This document shows positions 35,750 through 44,991 of a DNA stretch of 64,000 nucleotides, piece after piece. Below the pieces are notes generated by a model. It did no database searches and had not been told where the DNA came from. It saw only the letters and a list, made by a program, of their open reading frames with translations. Within the stretch, counting starts at the first letter, position 1. The number at the start of each line of letters is the position of its first letter. This DNA comes from Spirosoma sp. SC4-14 (lineage in GTDB: Bacteria; Bacteroidota; Bacteroidia; Cytophagales; Spirosomataceae), in assembly GCF_037201965.1 (NCBI RefSeq), contig NZ_CP147518.1, positions 619,001 to 683,000 of the forward strand, written 5' to 3'. The translations under genes and the position numbers were made by a program.

Positions 35750-35880
35750 AGAAAGCATGGTACGTCATTTTTTTGGTTAAAGAAGCTTATTGATATCGAA
35801 AGAGGTTAACAGGTTCGTTAATAAAAGGGGCACCTATTGTCGTAACGCCTTACTTTGTGTTTTGTTGCCCCAAAATAACA

Positions 35881-37323
35881 ATGCTATTTGCAATATTCCC
35901 AAAATTTCTTGTATTATTTTTTTGTTTCTCGCTAATTGCTTACGGACAATCTGCTGAGAATGAAATAACTATTGAATTAGGTGCTACAAATTTTTCGATT
36001 GAACGGCCCTTCACCATTTCGGTTATCATTCCGAATAGTGAAACGCGGCCTGTTATCGATTTTCCCGACATTGCCGGGTTTACCAAAAAAGGCTTATCTG
36101 CCAGCGTAACACCTGGTGAAGTTGGCGGAAAAACAATTACAAATCAAGTGATTACGCAAAATTATCAGGCGCGGGCACCTGGTCGTTTTCGCGTTCCTCC
36201 GTTTAGTATAGAAGTTAACGACGAAACCATACAATCGGAAGGGACTATTCTGGTAGTTCGGCCATCGGCTACAGCAACCGGCCCCGAAACCCTGACCGCT
36301 ATTACACCTCCGCCCAGTGGGGCTGCGTTCCTGTCGCTCCGTGCATCGAGATCCTCAATCTATGAGGGAGAGAGCGTTGCCCTGACCTTGTCTTTTTTTG
36401 TGGCCGATAATTATCCCTACCAGCTTCAGTTTACATCACTGGACAAACAATTGCAGGAAATCGTAAAAAAAATTCACCCGGCTAATGCCTGGGAAGAAAA
36501 CCTGAATATTAGTGAACTGGAACCCGTACCTGTTTTGGTGGGGGGAAAAAAATTCAGAGAGTATCGGCTGTATCAATCGGTATTTTTTCCCTTGTCGAAA
36601 CAGACGCTAAAACTCCCTGCCGTATCAATCTGGCTAGGCCGTCAACCCGTTATTGGGCCACCGACAGCCAAGCCCGAAACACTCGTACTGACAAGTAAAC
36701 CCATAACCGTACTGGTTCGGCCGCTACCAGTTCATCCACTACGGGGGCGTGTGCCGGTAGGAGCATTCCATCTCGAAGAAGGGCTTGAACGACGCCAGGT
36801 GAAGGTTGGCCAGAGTGTTCGGTATAGCTTTACCATCACCGGCGAAGGTAATATTGCTACGCTTCCGGCTCCGGCCATTCTGAGCGACACCACAAACGTC
36901 GATGTGTTTCCTCCTCAGGAGCGGCATACTGTTACAAACAGTGGTAGTTCGATAACTGGCAGGAAAACGTTTACCTATTTTGTTGTTCCCCATCAGAATG
37001 GAAATATTTCGTTGGCAAATCGGTTTCAATGGATTTATTTCGACCCGCAAACCGCCCGATACGATACCTTACGCCCTCGGTTGGCATTACGGGTTGGCGG
37101 TAAAGAGCTGGATGAGGCCCTCAGTTCATCGTCTTTGGACGGCTCTGTTGTAAACGGCGAAACCAGTTCAGCCAGATCATCGGGCGATTCGCTATATGCT
37201 GGCATAGAAGCAATGGATAGCACCTATCAGCCTATTAGCATACCCGCTTTAATTCGGGCTATTGCCAATGTTTTGATTGTAATGATGCTATTAGGAATGA
37301 TCTTTGTGTTTTTAAAAAAGTAA
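35881..37323 (+). CDS. batD: BatD-like protein
   Basis: 480 residues from the ATG at 35881 (MLFAIFPKFLVLFFCFSLIAYGQ, signal peptide); a start at 35857 is less likely. Beta-rich periplasmic repeats follow, including the BatD-type phrases FSIERPFTISVIIPN, DFPDIAGFTKKG, APGRFRVPPFSIEV and KTFTYFVVPHQNGNISL. A membrane helix closes the protein (ALIRAIANVLIVMMLLGMIF). In this phylum BatD belongs to the Bat set with DUF58 and VWA proteins; here those lie 7 kb away. It is 77 bases upstream of aroC on the same strand. Confidence 0.85.
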   Translation: MLFAIFPKFLVLFFCFSLIAYGQSAENEITIELGATNFSIERPFTISVIIPNSETRPVIDFPDIAGFTKKGLSASVTPGEVGGKTITNQVITQNYQARAPGRFRVPPFSIEVNDETIQSEGTILVVRPSATATGPETLTAITPPPSGAAFLSLRASRSSIYEGESVALTLSFFVADNYPYQLQFTSLDKQLQEIVKKIHPANAWEENLNISELEPVPVLVGGKKFREYRLYQSVFFPLSKQTLKLPAVSIWLGRQPVIGPPTAKPETLVLTSKPITVLVRPLPVHPLRGRVPVGAFHLEEGLERRQVKVGQSVRYSFTITGEGNIATLPAPAILSDTTNVDVFPPQERHTVTNSGSSITGRKTFTYFVVPHQNGNISLANRFQWIYFDPQTARYDTLRPRLALRVGGKELDEALSSSSLDGSVVNGETSSARSSGDSLYAGIEAMDSTYQPISIPALIRAIANVLIVMMLLGMIFVFLKK

Positions 37324-37400
37324 GATAGCCAGCCTCTGTCAGCTATTTATTTTGTTGATGGATAGTTACGGGGTTGATTGTCTGATGTTTATAGGTAAGA

Positions 37401-38480
37401 ATGGGTAGTACATACGGAACCATATTCAAAATTTCTACATTCGGCGAATCGCACGGACCAGCAATTGGTGTTGTTATCGACGGCTGTCCGGCAGGTCTAA
37501 CGTTCGATCCCGATTTTATTCAGCATGAACTCGACCGGCGCAAGCCGGGCCAGTCGCGCATTACAACCCAACGGCGCGAAGCCGATGAGTTTGAGGTACT
37601 TTCGGGGGTTTTCGACGGCACAACGCAGGGAACACCTATCGCACTCGTCATTCGAAATACCGATCAGCGCAGCAAAGACTATGGGCACATTGCCGAGCAG
37701 TTTCGGCCGTCTCATGCCGATTATACCTATCATGCCAAATACGGCTCCCGCGATTATCGGGGAGGTGGCCGGTCGTCGGCACGCGAAACAGCAGCTCGCG
37801 TAGCTGCCGGGGCGGTAGCAAAGTTATTGCTGGCGCAGCAGGGGGTGCAAATTCAGGCCTATGTGTCGCAGGTGGGCAAGTTAAAACTGGAAAAGCCGTA
37901 TTCAGAATTAAACCTGGCGCTGGCCGAAGAAAATCCCGTACGCTGCCCTGACCCCGAAATGGCTGAACAGATGTTTCAGTACATCGACGAAACCCGCAAG
38001 CGGGGCGATTCGATTGGCGGTGTTGTCGATTGCGTGGTTACGGGCGTTCCGGCGGGTTGGGGCGAACCGGTGTTCGATAAGCTTCATGCCGAACTAGGCA
38101 AAGCTATGCTGAGCATCAATGCCGTAAAAGGCTTTGAATACGGTAGTGGATTTGCCGGGGCAGAGCTATACGGATCGGAGCATAACGATGAATTTTATAC
38201 CGATGAACAGGGGCGCGTTCGTACCAAAACCAATCATTCGGGCGGTATTCAGGGTGGTATCAGCAATGGCGAGGCTATTTATTTCCGAACAGCGTTTAAG
38301 CCTGTTGCTACCATCATGCAGGATCAGAATAGTGTTGATGTACATGGGCAACCGGCCACTGTTTCCGGAAAAGGGCGACACGACCCGTGTGTAGTGCCCC
38401 GTGCCGTACCGATTGTAGAGGCAATGGCAGCGTTAGTGCTGGCCGATATGTTTCTGCGAAACAAGGTAGCTCAGGTATAA
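37401..38480 (+). CDS. aroC: Chorismate synthase
   Basis: 359 residues, the usual length. Family signatures are present: [19 protein letters not shown] near the N-terminus, [18 protein letters not shown] in the middle and [12 protein letters not shown] later, then [17 protein letters not shown]. It converts EPSP to chorismate with reduced FMN, the last step of the shikimate pathway. Start is the ATG at 37401. Confidence 0.97.
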   Translation: MGSTYGTIFKISTFGESHGPAIGVVIDGCPAGLTFDPDFIQHELDRRKPGQSRITTQRREADEFEVLSGVFDGTTQGTPIALVIRNTDQRSKDYGHIAEQFRPSHADYTYHAKYGSRDYRGGGRSSARETAARVAAGAVAKLLLAQQGVQIQAYVSQVGKLKLEKPYSELNLALAEENPVRCPDPEMAEQMFQYIDETRKRGDSIGGVVDCVVTGVPAGWGEPVFDKLHAELGKAMLSINAVKGFEYGSGFAGAELYGSEHNDEFYTDEQGRVRTKTNHSGGIQGGISNGEAIYFRTAFKPVATIMQDQNSVDVHGQPATVSGKGRHDPCVVPRAVPIVEAMAALVLADMFLRNKVAQV

Positions 38481-38598
38481 GTGGGTAAATTTGATTGTCT
38501 ATAGCGGTAAATAGATGCCAAATAGTTGAATATGAGCAGGCTGTATTGGGTAGTCTGTAGGCAATGCTATTCTTCGGCTCTGTTATAAACTATGCAGG

Positions 38599-38802
38599 CT
38601 ATTTTTTTCTGAAAACAGCCTGCATGATGGCAAAGCCCAGAAAGCCAAAGCCTGCGGCCTGTCCTAGTATGCCTGTTGTCAATAATAGCCCGGCAGAAGG
38701 TAGTTGATTGTTGCGAGCCCAGGCCCCAATGAGTAGTAGAACAATACCTACTAGCCAGCAACCAGCTGCCAGCAGCACATATTTGTTTTTAATGGTAACC
38801 AT
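38599..38802 (-). CDS. Small two-helix membrane protein, unknown function
   Basis: 67 residues with two membrane helices (about 8-27, YVLLAAGCWLVGIVLLLIGA, and 38-61, LLLTTGILGQAAGFGFLGFAIMQA) and a basic end (VFRKK). It is divergent from apbE; the two starts nearly meet. An inverted repeat (ATGCAGGCT ... AGCCTGCAT, 38592-38625) overlaps its stop codon and may be its terminator. Family not recognised. Confidence 0.6.
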   Translation of the reverse strand: MVTIKNKYVLLAAGCWLVGIVLLLIGAWARNNQLPSAGLLLTTGILGQAAGFGFLGFAIMQAVFRKK

Positions 38803-39898
38803 ATCAGAAACTAATTTGCTAAAGATACCATCGAAAATCCGTTTTCGGATAGAGTTGCTTTGGTGTTTTGGTCTCTGGAAAGTGGCAGCGCTGGTAGGGC
38901 TGCCACTTTTTGTTGCAGCTCAGTCGTCTCCGCCAATTCGGTTTGCGTTTCATCGTGGCCTGATGGGCACACAGTTCAATGTCATTTTTTATGCCTCCGA
39001 TAGTGCAACAGCTATTCAGGCCAATGCCGCTGTGTCGGCCCGAATGGATTCGCTGAATCAAATTATGAGCGATTACCTGGACGGCTCGGAAATAAACCAG
39101 CTATCAGCAACTAGCGGCTCAGGCCAATGGGTTCCGGTGTCGGCTGAGTTGTTCGATGTATTGCAGAAAGCACAAACCATTGCCCGGCTTTCGCATGGAC
39201 GTTTCGATCCAACTGTAGGGCCGCTGTCGTTGTTATGGCGTCGGGCAGTTCGGCGGAAGGAGTTCCCGACTCGTAAACAACTGCGCCAGGCCCGGCGAGT
39301 GGTTGGCTATCGGTTGATGAAGCTGGATAGCAGTCGCCGGGCGTGTCGTCTGAAAAAAGCCAATATGCGGTTAGATGTAGGCGGCATTGGTCAGGGTTTT
39401 GCAATTGATGAAGCGCTTACGGTACTGCACCGGTTTGGCATTCGGTCGGCGTTGATCGACATCGGCGGTGATATACTTGTTGGCGATGCTCCACCAGCAG
39501 AGTCGCAGCATAACCAGACTCGCTCGACAGTGGCTGGATGGCGCATCGATATAGGATCTGGTAGGGTAGGAGATATCGATACGGCTACAGTTGTGCTAAC
39601 TCATTCCGCCATTACAACCTCGGGCGATACGTATCGGTTTCTGGAACACAATGGTCGGCGTTATTCACATATCATGAATCCGCGTTCTGGATTGGGCCTC
39701 AACCGGTTTGTACGAACAACCGTACTAGCGCCTGATGGCTACCATGCAGATGCGCTCACCAAAGTTTTTAGTGTGGCCGGTATCCGAAAAAGCCGTCGGT
39801 TAGTAAATCGTTTTCCTGGCGCTGAAGTGCTGATTCTGGAAAATAAACACGGAGTTCTTCGTACATGGCAATCGCCGGGTTTTGGCAATCGACCTTAG
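38792..39898 (+). CDS. apbE: ApbE-type FAD:protein FMN transferase
   Basis: 368 residues from the ATG at 38792; a TTG at 38855 (347 residues) would place the hydrophobic signal (FGLWKVAALVGLPLFVAAQ) directly at the N-terminus and avoid overlap with the divergent small gene. The frame opens still further upstream, which is unlikely. Family motifs: LMGTQFNVIFYA, then SHGRFDPTVGPL, RLDVGGIGQGFAID, ALIDIGGDI, SAITTSGDTYRF, YSHIMNPRSG and ADALTKVFSV. ApbE moves FMN onto Thr of exported flavoproteins, or acts as an FMN/FAD hydrolase. No Rnf/Nqr target is in the window. Confidence 0.88.
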   Translation: MVTISETNLLKIPSKIRFRIELLWCFGLWKVAALVGLPLFVAAQSSPPIRFAFHRGLMGTQFNVIFYASDSATAIQANAAVSARMDSLNQIMSDYLDGSEINQLSATSGSGQWVPVSAELFDVLQKAQTIARLSHGRFDPTVGPLSLLWRRAVRRKEFPTRKQLRQARRVVGYRLMKLDSSRRACRLKKANMRLDVGGIGQGFAIDEALTVLHRFGIRSALIDIGGDILVGDAPPAESQHNQTRSTVAGWRIDIGSGRVGDIDTATVVLTHSAITTSGDTYRFLEHNGRRYSHIMNPRSGLGLNRFVRTTVLAPDGYHADALTKVFSVAGIRKSRRLVNRFPGAEVLILENKHGVLRTWQSPGFGNRP

Positions 39899-39918
39899 TA
39901 AGGGGCAGCGGAAGTACG

Positions 39919-39949
39919 TTGCCTAATTGTCGTATAATCAGTACCTTTG
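39919..39949 (+). promoter_or_regulatory. Promoter of the response-regulator gene
   Basis: TTG (39919-39921), 20 bases, TACCTTTG (39942-39949), a full match to the Bacteroidota consensus. Transcription would start near 39956, 25 bases before the ATG at 39981. Confidence 0.75.
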
Positions 39950-39980
39950 AAATAGGTATTCCCACCTTTCTCTACAGATT

Positions 39981-40634
39981 ATGCCCTCGACCATACGTGT
40001 ATTACTCACCGATGACCACGAAATTATTCTGGATAGTCTATCGCTCCTGCTGAGTCGAATTGATGGTGTCTGCGTGGTTGGTACGCTGAACGACAGCCGG
40101 GATGTTGTCAATTTTCTGGAGGTAAACGATGTCGATGTATTGCTGACGGATATGGATATGCCTGCTCTCGATGGTATTCAACTAACACTACGCGTTCGAC
40201 AGCGGTTTCCGCACATAAAAGTGCTGATGCTTACCGTTTCTGAAGATGCCGACAGCATTCGTGAAGCGTTTCGGGCGGGGATTGCAGGCTATGTGATGAA
40301 AAAAGCGGGCAAATTGGAGTTGGAACGCGCTCTGAAAACCGTTGCCAGAGGTGAAAAATATTTTTCTGAATCGGTAATGAGTCAACTGGTGGCATTGCCG
40401 GTATCGACTGTTCGGGCAAACGATGAAGCCCCTGCTCCACTGGCTCCGTTAACGGATCGGGAAATCGAGATTATCCGCTTAATTGCGCAGGAACTATCGA
40501 CCAACATCATTGCTGATAAACTATTTATCAGCCCCGGCACGGTTGAAACGCACCGGCATAACATTTTGCGAAAGCTGGGCGTCAAAAACTCCATTGGCAT
40601 CATTAAATATGCCCTGAAGAACGGATTGGTGTAG
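39981..40634 (+). CDS. NarL/FixJ-family response regulator
   Basis: 217 residues: receiver domain with the acidic pair D11-D12, phospho-acceptor Asp57 (LLTDMDMPALDG) and the conserved Lys in GYVMKKAG, then a LuxR-type helix-turn-helix from about 150 (LTDREIEIIRLIAQ ... SPGTVETHRHNILRKLGV). It is a phosphorylation-controlled DNA-binding regulator. No histidine kinase gene is adjacent, so the partner kinase must be elsewhere. Strong own promoter upstream. Confidence 0.94.
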   Translation: MPSTIRVLLTDDHEIILDSLSLLLSRIDGVCVVGTLNDSRDVVNFLEVNDVDVLLTDMDMPALDGIQLTLRVRQRFPHIKVLMLTVSEDADSIREAFRAGIAGYVMKKAGKLELERALKTVARGEKYFSESVMSQLVALPVSTVRANDEAPAPLAPLTDREIEIIRLIAQELSTNIIADKLFISPGTVETHRHNILRKLGVKNSIGIIKYALKNGLV

Positions 40635-40654
40635 CAACTGTGGCAAGGGCTGGA

Positions 40655-41239
40655 TTAGGCCGCTTTCTCCGACGTGAGCCATTTGCCTACTGTTGGCGGG
40701 TTATAGGCGCGCATCTGCTCCAGTAGATCGTTAGGTGTTGTACTCACCAGCATCATTGCCCGGTTTACGGGTTTGAGCAAACCAGTCGCCACCATTGTGT
40801 CGGCCAGCGTTAGCAACCCATCATAAAAACCATTGACATTGAGTAAGCCAATGGGCTTTTTGTGGAGGCCGAGCTGTGCCCATGTTAGCATTTCGAAGTA
40901 TTCTTCCAGTGTTCCAAAGCCACCCGGCAGCGCAATAACGCCGTCGGATAGCTCGTGCATGGTCATTTTACGTTCATGCATCGATTCAACCCGGATCAAT
41001 TGAGTCAGGCCCTCATGGGCAATTTCTTTTGTTTGCAGAAAGGCAGGTAGTACACCAATTACTTCGCCTTGCTGCGATAGGGCACCATCGGCTACGGCAC
41101 CCATCAACCCAACTTTAGCTCCGCCATATACAACGCCAATACCCGCTCCGGCTAACTGTTGCCCCAGTTGATAGGCCATTTGTATAAAAATAGAATCGTA
41201 CCCCGGACTTGAGGCACAGAAGACAGTAATTTTGTTCAT
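40655..41239 (-). CDS. LOG-family protein (cytokinin-type nucleotide hydrolase)
   Basis: 194 residues from the ATG at 41239 (MNKITVFCASSPG). The LOG signatures are there: VYGGAKVGLMGAVADGAL, SMHERKMTM (Arg90/Lys91) and PGGFGTLEE at 105-113 with the catalytic Glu. These enzymes cleave a ribose 5-phosphate group from nucleotide monophosphates. The open frame extends 13 codons upstream, but homologues begin at the MNKI-like strand. Convergent with the response regulator, 20 bases apart. Confidence 0.92.
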   Translation of the reverse strand: MNKITVFCASSPGYDSIFIQMAYQLGQQLAGAGIGVVYGGAKVGLMGAVADGALSQQGEVIGVLPAFLQTKEIAHEGLTQLIRVESMHERKMTMHELSDGVIALPGGFGTLEEYFEMLTWAQLGLHKKPIGLLNVNGFYDGLLTLADTMVATGLLKPVNRAMMLVSTTPNDLLEQMRAYNPPTVGKWLTSEKAA

Positions 41240-41250
41240 GAAAGGAGTCG

Positions 41251-41308
41251 GTTTATCGTTTGTGGTTGCTCTGCTCAATTAGGGTCTAAACAGGCAGAAC
41301 AACCGTAA
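41251..41308. repeat. Stem-loop, GGTTGCGCTGC family copy 3 (diverged)
   Basis: GTTTATCGTTTGTGGTTGC, then TCTGC, pairs imperfectly (about 20 of 24 positions, some G-T) with GCAGAACAACCGTAAAC, then TATAAAC. The loop contains CAATTAG, like ATTAG in copy 2. It fills the gap between the LOG gene and the glycosyltransferase. Confidence 0.65.
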
Positions 41309-41318
41309 ACTATAAACT

Positions 41319-42119
41319 CTATACCGCATCGACTGGCTCGGCCATTGTTTCGGCGGCTTGTTTGCGGGGAATATAATGACGGAAAAAACTGCTGATTTTC
41401 ATCTGAAGTACGCCAAAGACCGCTTCTTTAAAGATTTTGGTCGACATTTTGGAAACGCCCTTTGTTCGGTCAGTGAAAATAATAGGTACCTCAACAAGGT
41501 GGAATCCATATTTCCAGCAAGTGAATTTCATTTCAATCTGGAAAGCATAACCCACAAATTTGATCGGATTGTGCAGAATTACTTCCAGCACATTGTGCCG
41601 ATAGCATATAAAACCCGCCGTTGGATCCATGATCGACATGCCCGTAATGAACCGAACATAAACACCGGCAAAATACGACATCAGCACCCGCCCCATAGGC
41701 CAGTTCACAACATTAACACCCCGAATATAACGCGAGCCAATAGCTACATCGGCACGGTTGGGGCCTTCGTCGGCGCAGGCATGGTAAAGCCGGATAAGAT
41801 CGTCGGGGTTATGGGAAAAGTCGGCATCCATCTCGAAAAGATACTGATAGCCACGCGACAAAGCCCATTTGAAACCGTCGATATAAGCTGTGCCTAATCC
41901 TAGTTTGCCGCGTCGTTCGAGCAGATGTAGCCGCGAGAGAGCACCCGCTCCTGAAAATTCTTCCTGCAAATCACGGACTCGCTGAGCCGTGCCATCGGGC
42001 GAGCCATCGTCAACGATCAGCACGTCGAACGGCTCTGGCAGTGAGAATACTTTACGAATAATAGCCTCAATATTCTCAATTTCATTATAAGTGGGAATTA
42101 CTACCAGACGTTCTTTCAC
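41319..42119 (-). CDS. Polyprenol-phosphate monosaccharide synthase (DPM1-like GT2)
   Basis: 266 residues. GT2 fold: VIPTYNEIENIE at the start, VDDGSPDGT at 36-44, GLGTAYIDGFKWAL, and the DAD metal site 98-100 (FEMDADFSHNPDDL). It resembles dolichol-phosphate mannosyltransferase DPM1 without the C-terminal membrane domain. It would load a hexose on undecaprenyl phosphate for envelope glycan or protein glycosylation; sugar unknown. The last residues are hydrophilic (KQAAETMAEPVDAV). Confidence 0.93.
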   Translation of the reverse strand: MKERLVVIPTYNEIENIEAIIRKVFSLPEPFDVLIVDDGSPDGTAQRVRDLQEEFSGAGALSRLHLLERRGKLGLGTAYIDGFKWALSRGYQYLFEMDADFSHNPDDLIRLYHACADEGPNRADVAIGSRYIRGVNVVNWPMGRVLMSYFAGVYVRFITGMSIMDPTAGFICYRHNVLEVILHNPIKFVGYAFQIEMKFTCWKYGFHLVEVPIIFTDRTKGVSKMSTKIFKEAVFGVLQMKISSFFRHYIPRKQAAETMAEPVDAV

Positions 42120-42200
42120 GACTTCTTGAGTGGGTTAATGAAATGCTATCAGCGTTAGTTATACAACAGTGATAATAGCGATTTTTGTACAAATGAAGTA

Positions 42201-43547
42201 TTAAAATTTGTTAATCAGTGAATTGTGGCTCAATTGATTGGCTACTTGGCGGGCCTTGCCAATACAGTCAGAAACTGACACGCCCTGGAGCCAGTTTGCG
42301 CACATTCGTAAGCCTTCATTTTCAAGTGCTTTGGCTCTTCTTCGCACATCGATGATCTGAGCATTATACTGTGGAATTGCTCGGGGCCAGCGAGTGATTG
42401 CCCGAAAAAGAGGTTTATCGGCACGTATGCCAAAACTGGATGCCAGCTCTGTATGAACGTTTTCTGCCAGTACGTCGTCGGCAAGATAAGCGTTGCGTTC
42501 ATTGGTCTGCCCACCCACCATAGTCGTAATCAGTACTTCGTTGTGTGGGCAGCGGCCATCGAAAACAGAACTACTCCAGATGTGTCCGGTAGCAAAACAA
42601 CCTTCTATACTTGGGTTTAACCCGCCAAAACCATTTAGTGGGTGTTTCACATCGGCACGTTTGTAGGTCGAGTGAATAACCGTCATGGGCGGATACACAA
42701 CCTGGCGCAATGCATTGGCAAAGTCGGCATAGTGCGAAGCAAGCAGTCGAGCTGCGGCATCGGTGCCTACGGCCAGCACCAGCTCATCGACGGTCTGGTT
42801 GCCGCTGGCGGTTTCTACCAGCCAGCCATCGCCAGTTCGATCAATGCGTTCGACCGGGGTGTTGAGCGACAGATTCGTCACGTTTGCCGCCAACGTATTA
42901 GGGAGCGTTTGCATACCGTTTCGAAAACTGAACGATTGCCGACGACCGCTCGCCGACTGATTTTTAATGAGTCCACGCAGGACAGAACCATAGTTCTTCT
43001 CGAATTGAAGCAGCACAGGAACTGTTTCAGATACGAGTAGCTGACTGGGTTCGCCAGCATAAACACCAGCTACAAAAGGAGTCAGAGCATAATCGACAAG
43101 TTCGTTGTTGAATCGGCGTCGAAAAAAGGCGTCCAGCGTTTCGCCATCGGGCGACAGAGTGGTGTTATTTCGTTCCCGAAAAATAGCCAGCTTTGTTTTC
43201 CAGCTAAAAAAACTGCCAAACAGTAGCGACGCCGGTCCGGCAGGCAACTGCCGATACTGACCTTTGCGGAAAACATATCGTGCTTTACTAACGGGCCGAC
43301 TAAAAACCAGCTCGGGTGTGAGCCCCAATTCATCGAGCCATTGCAGCAGACTGGCGTCGCCCAGGAGCGAATTAGGACCCAGCTCACAGAGGTACTGTTG
43401 CCCATACGGTCCCGTTTTCCAGCGCGATTGTATGTAGCCTCCTGGCTGGTCGGCAGCTTCCCAGATATGATAGTCAATGCCGTTGCGTTCCAGTTCGTAG
43501 GCTAGTGTTAGCCCCGATATGCCCGCCCCGATAATGCCAATACTCAT
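42201..43547 (-). CDS. hemG: Protoporphyrinogen oxidase (HemG/HemY type)
   Basis: 448 residues, oxygen-dependent flavoprotein type. N-terminal FAD fold IIGAGISGLTLAYELERNG (GxGxxG at 6-11) with the distal Glu in WEAADQPGG, and a substrate region with GMQTLPNTLA and TPFVAGVYAGEPSQL. It oxidises protoporphyrinogen IX to protoporphyrin IX in haem synthesis. Its ATG overlaps the upstream DUF4296 stop by 4 bases, so translation is coupled. Confidence 0.9.
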   Translation of the reverse strand: MSIGIIGAGISGLTLAYELERNGIDYHIWEAADQPGGYIQSRWKTGPYGQQYLCELGPNSLLGDASLLQWLDELGLTPELVFSRPVSKARYVFRKGQYRQLPAGPASLLFGSFFSWKTKLAIFRERNNTTLSPDGETLDAFFRRRFNNELVDYALTPFVAGVYAGEPSQLLVSETVPVLLQFEKNYGSVLRGLIKNQSASGRRQSFSFRNGMQTLPNTLAANVTNLSLNTPVERIDRTGDGWLVETASGNQTVDELVLAVGTDAAARLLASHYADFANALRQVVYPPMTVIHSTYKRADVKHPLNGFGGLNPSIEGCFATGHIWSSSVFDGRCPHNEVLITTMVGGQTNERNAYLADDVLAENVHTELASSFGIRADKPLFRAITRWPRAIPQYNAQIIDVRRRAKALENEGLRMCANWLQGVSVSDCIGKARQVANQLSHNSLINKF

Positions 43548-43924
43548 GAATGCGCTGGTTTTTTAGGCTCCGTTTCTTTTTTTAGTTTTTCAACAACCTG
43601 TTTGTAAATAGATTCCATTTCACGCGGATGAGACGAGTAATAAACGTAACTCTTTGTATAGGCAGCTGTATCGACCTTAAACTTTACGAAAATCTGTCGT
43701 TCCAGATGTTTATAAGCAATGTTGGACGAATCGAGCGAGCGCAGTCCCAGACGGCTGACTTTTGTTTCGGCCTTATGCACTTCAGTCAGAATATCGGCCA
43801 TACGATCTTCCGGAATCAGATTGTCGGGACGTTCGTCCTGCTGGGCCTGGCAACCTGGCAGCATTCCCAGCCCCAGCATTGCCAGCCCCATCCAGATGGT
43901 TTGTTTTATTAGATGCCAACGCAT
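43544..43924 (-). CDS. DUF4296 lipoprotein
   Basis: 126 residues with a lipoprotein signal (GLAMLGLGMLPGC, Cys25). The mature part has the DUF4296 pattern: NLIPEDRMADILTEVHKAE, then FVKFKVDTAAYTKSYVYYSSHP, and ends KKETEPKKPAHS. Function unknown; the family is common in Bacteroidota. It is co-transcribed with hemG, overlapping by 4 bases. Confidence 0.88.
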   Translation of the reverse strand: MRWHLIKQTIWMGLAMLGLGMLPGCQAQQDERPDNLIPEDRMADILTEVHKAETKVSRLGLRSLDSSNIAYKHLERQIFVKFKVDTAAYTKSYVYYSSHPREMESIYKQVVEKLKKETEPKKPAHS

Positions 43925-43952
43925 ACTGTTTAAGCGTTACTTTTGTGAATAG

Positions 43953-44037
43953 GACTTTCGTTTGAAGCCGTGCCAGCCTACGACGCACCGTGGTTTATTT
44001 ACACGTAATGAGCCATGGTGCGGCTTCAAGCGAAAGT
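43953..44037. repeat. Long imperfect inverted repeat in a divergent promoter region
   Basis: ACTTTCGTTTGAAGCCG (from 43954) pairs with CGGCTTCAAGCGAAAGT (to 44036) with one mismatch; inside it CGCACCGTGG and CCATGGTGCG pair again. The whole folds as an ~85-base hairpin. It lies between the divergent DUF4296 and DUF58 genes, so it is not simply a terminator. TACTTTTG at 43938-43945 on the plus strand is a possible -7 box. Confidence 0.7.
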
Positions 44038-44110
44038 TCTGGTGAACTAAGCTAATCCCGTTGAGCAAAGTTCGGGATTGATCGTTAAAATACTATAACA
44101 CGGACTGCGT

Positions 44111-44977
44111 ATGGACGAGTTCTTGGCCCGGCTCCGTAATTTCGATATTCAGATTCGCAAGGCGGTGAACTCGCAAATGCGGGGGAGTTTCCGGTCGGTT
44201 TTTAAAGGATCTGGCCTGGAGTTTAGTGACCTGCGTATTTATCAATATGGCGACGATGTGCGGGCAATCGACTGGAACGTTTCGTCGAAGGGGCATGGTA
44301 CGTTTGTGAAAGTCTTTCGGGAAGAGAAAGATCAAACGGTTTTTTTTGTGGTCGATGTCAGCGCATCGCAGCAGGTTGGCCCTCAGCATCGGGCCAAACT
44401 TGATGCTACCAAAGAGGTATGCGGAGTGCTGGCAATGTCGGCCATTCGTGAGGCCAGCCATGTAGGAATGTATTGCTTTTCGGATCAGAAAGAGCGTTAT
44501 ATTAAACCCTCAAACGGTTTAAAGACAGGCTATCAGTTAATTATGAGTCTGTTTAAACTACAACCCGAGTCGAGTCGGACTAATTTGGCCGATGCGCTTC
44601 TGTTTACACTGAACTGCCTCAAACGGCGGAGTGTTGTAATTCTGCTCTCCGATTTTATCGATCAGGGCTACGAACACAATTTAAAAGCATTGGCACGAAA
44701 ACACGATTTGGTCGTTATTCATTTTTACGATCAGCGCGAGGTGAGCCTACCCCGCTTGGGGATTATTCCGGTTCATGACACCGAAAGCGGTCATACGGTC
44801 TGGCTGAATACCTCGTCGGTGTCGTTCCGAAATCGTTTGCGCGAAACGTTTTTACAGAATCAGACCCGACTGGAACGACTTTGCAAGCAGTTTAATGCCA
44901 ATTATCTGGCACTCGACTCGCAGGAAGATTTTATTCCCAAACTTGTAGAATTGTTTAGGGTCAGAAAAAAGCAGTAA
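44111..44977 (+). CDS. DUF58 protein of the bat-type cluster
   Basis: 288 residues. DUF58 hallmark GLEFSDLRIYQYGDDVRAID then WNVSSKG, followed by a degenerate von Willebrand A core (VVDVSASQQVG, residues 81-90, DVSAS at 82-86). These are cytoplasmic partners of MoxR ATPases. Start ATG at 44111. It heads the rightward cluster with the accessory protein, the BatA-type protein and rnhB; no moxR is visible. Confidence 0.9.
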   Translation: MDEFLARLRNFDIQIRKAVNSQMRGSFRSVFKGSGLEFSDLRIYQYGDDVRAIDWNVSSKGHGTFVKVFREEKDQTVFFVVDVSASQQVGPQHRAKLDATKEVCGVLAMSAIREASHVGMYCFSDQKERYIKPSNGLKTGYQLIMSLFKLQPESSRTNLADALLFTLNCLKRRSVVILLSDFIDQGYEHNLKALARKHDLVVIHFYDQREVSLPRLGIIPVHDTESGHTVWLNTSSVSFRNRLRETFLQNQTRLERLCKQFNANYLALDSQEDFIPKLVELFRVRKKQ

Positions 44978-44991
44978 TTCTGAAAAGAGCA

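Noticed and set aside
35513-35809. 98-codon plus-strand frame at 35.5 kb
   Set aside because: The minus-strand 67-residue gene in the same place has a better composition and a terminator in its direction.
41358-41897. 179-codon plus-strand frame inside the glycosyltransferase gene
   Set aside because: Antisense shadow; no family or signals.
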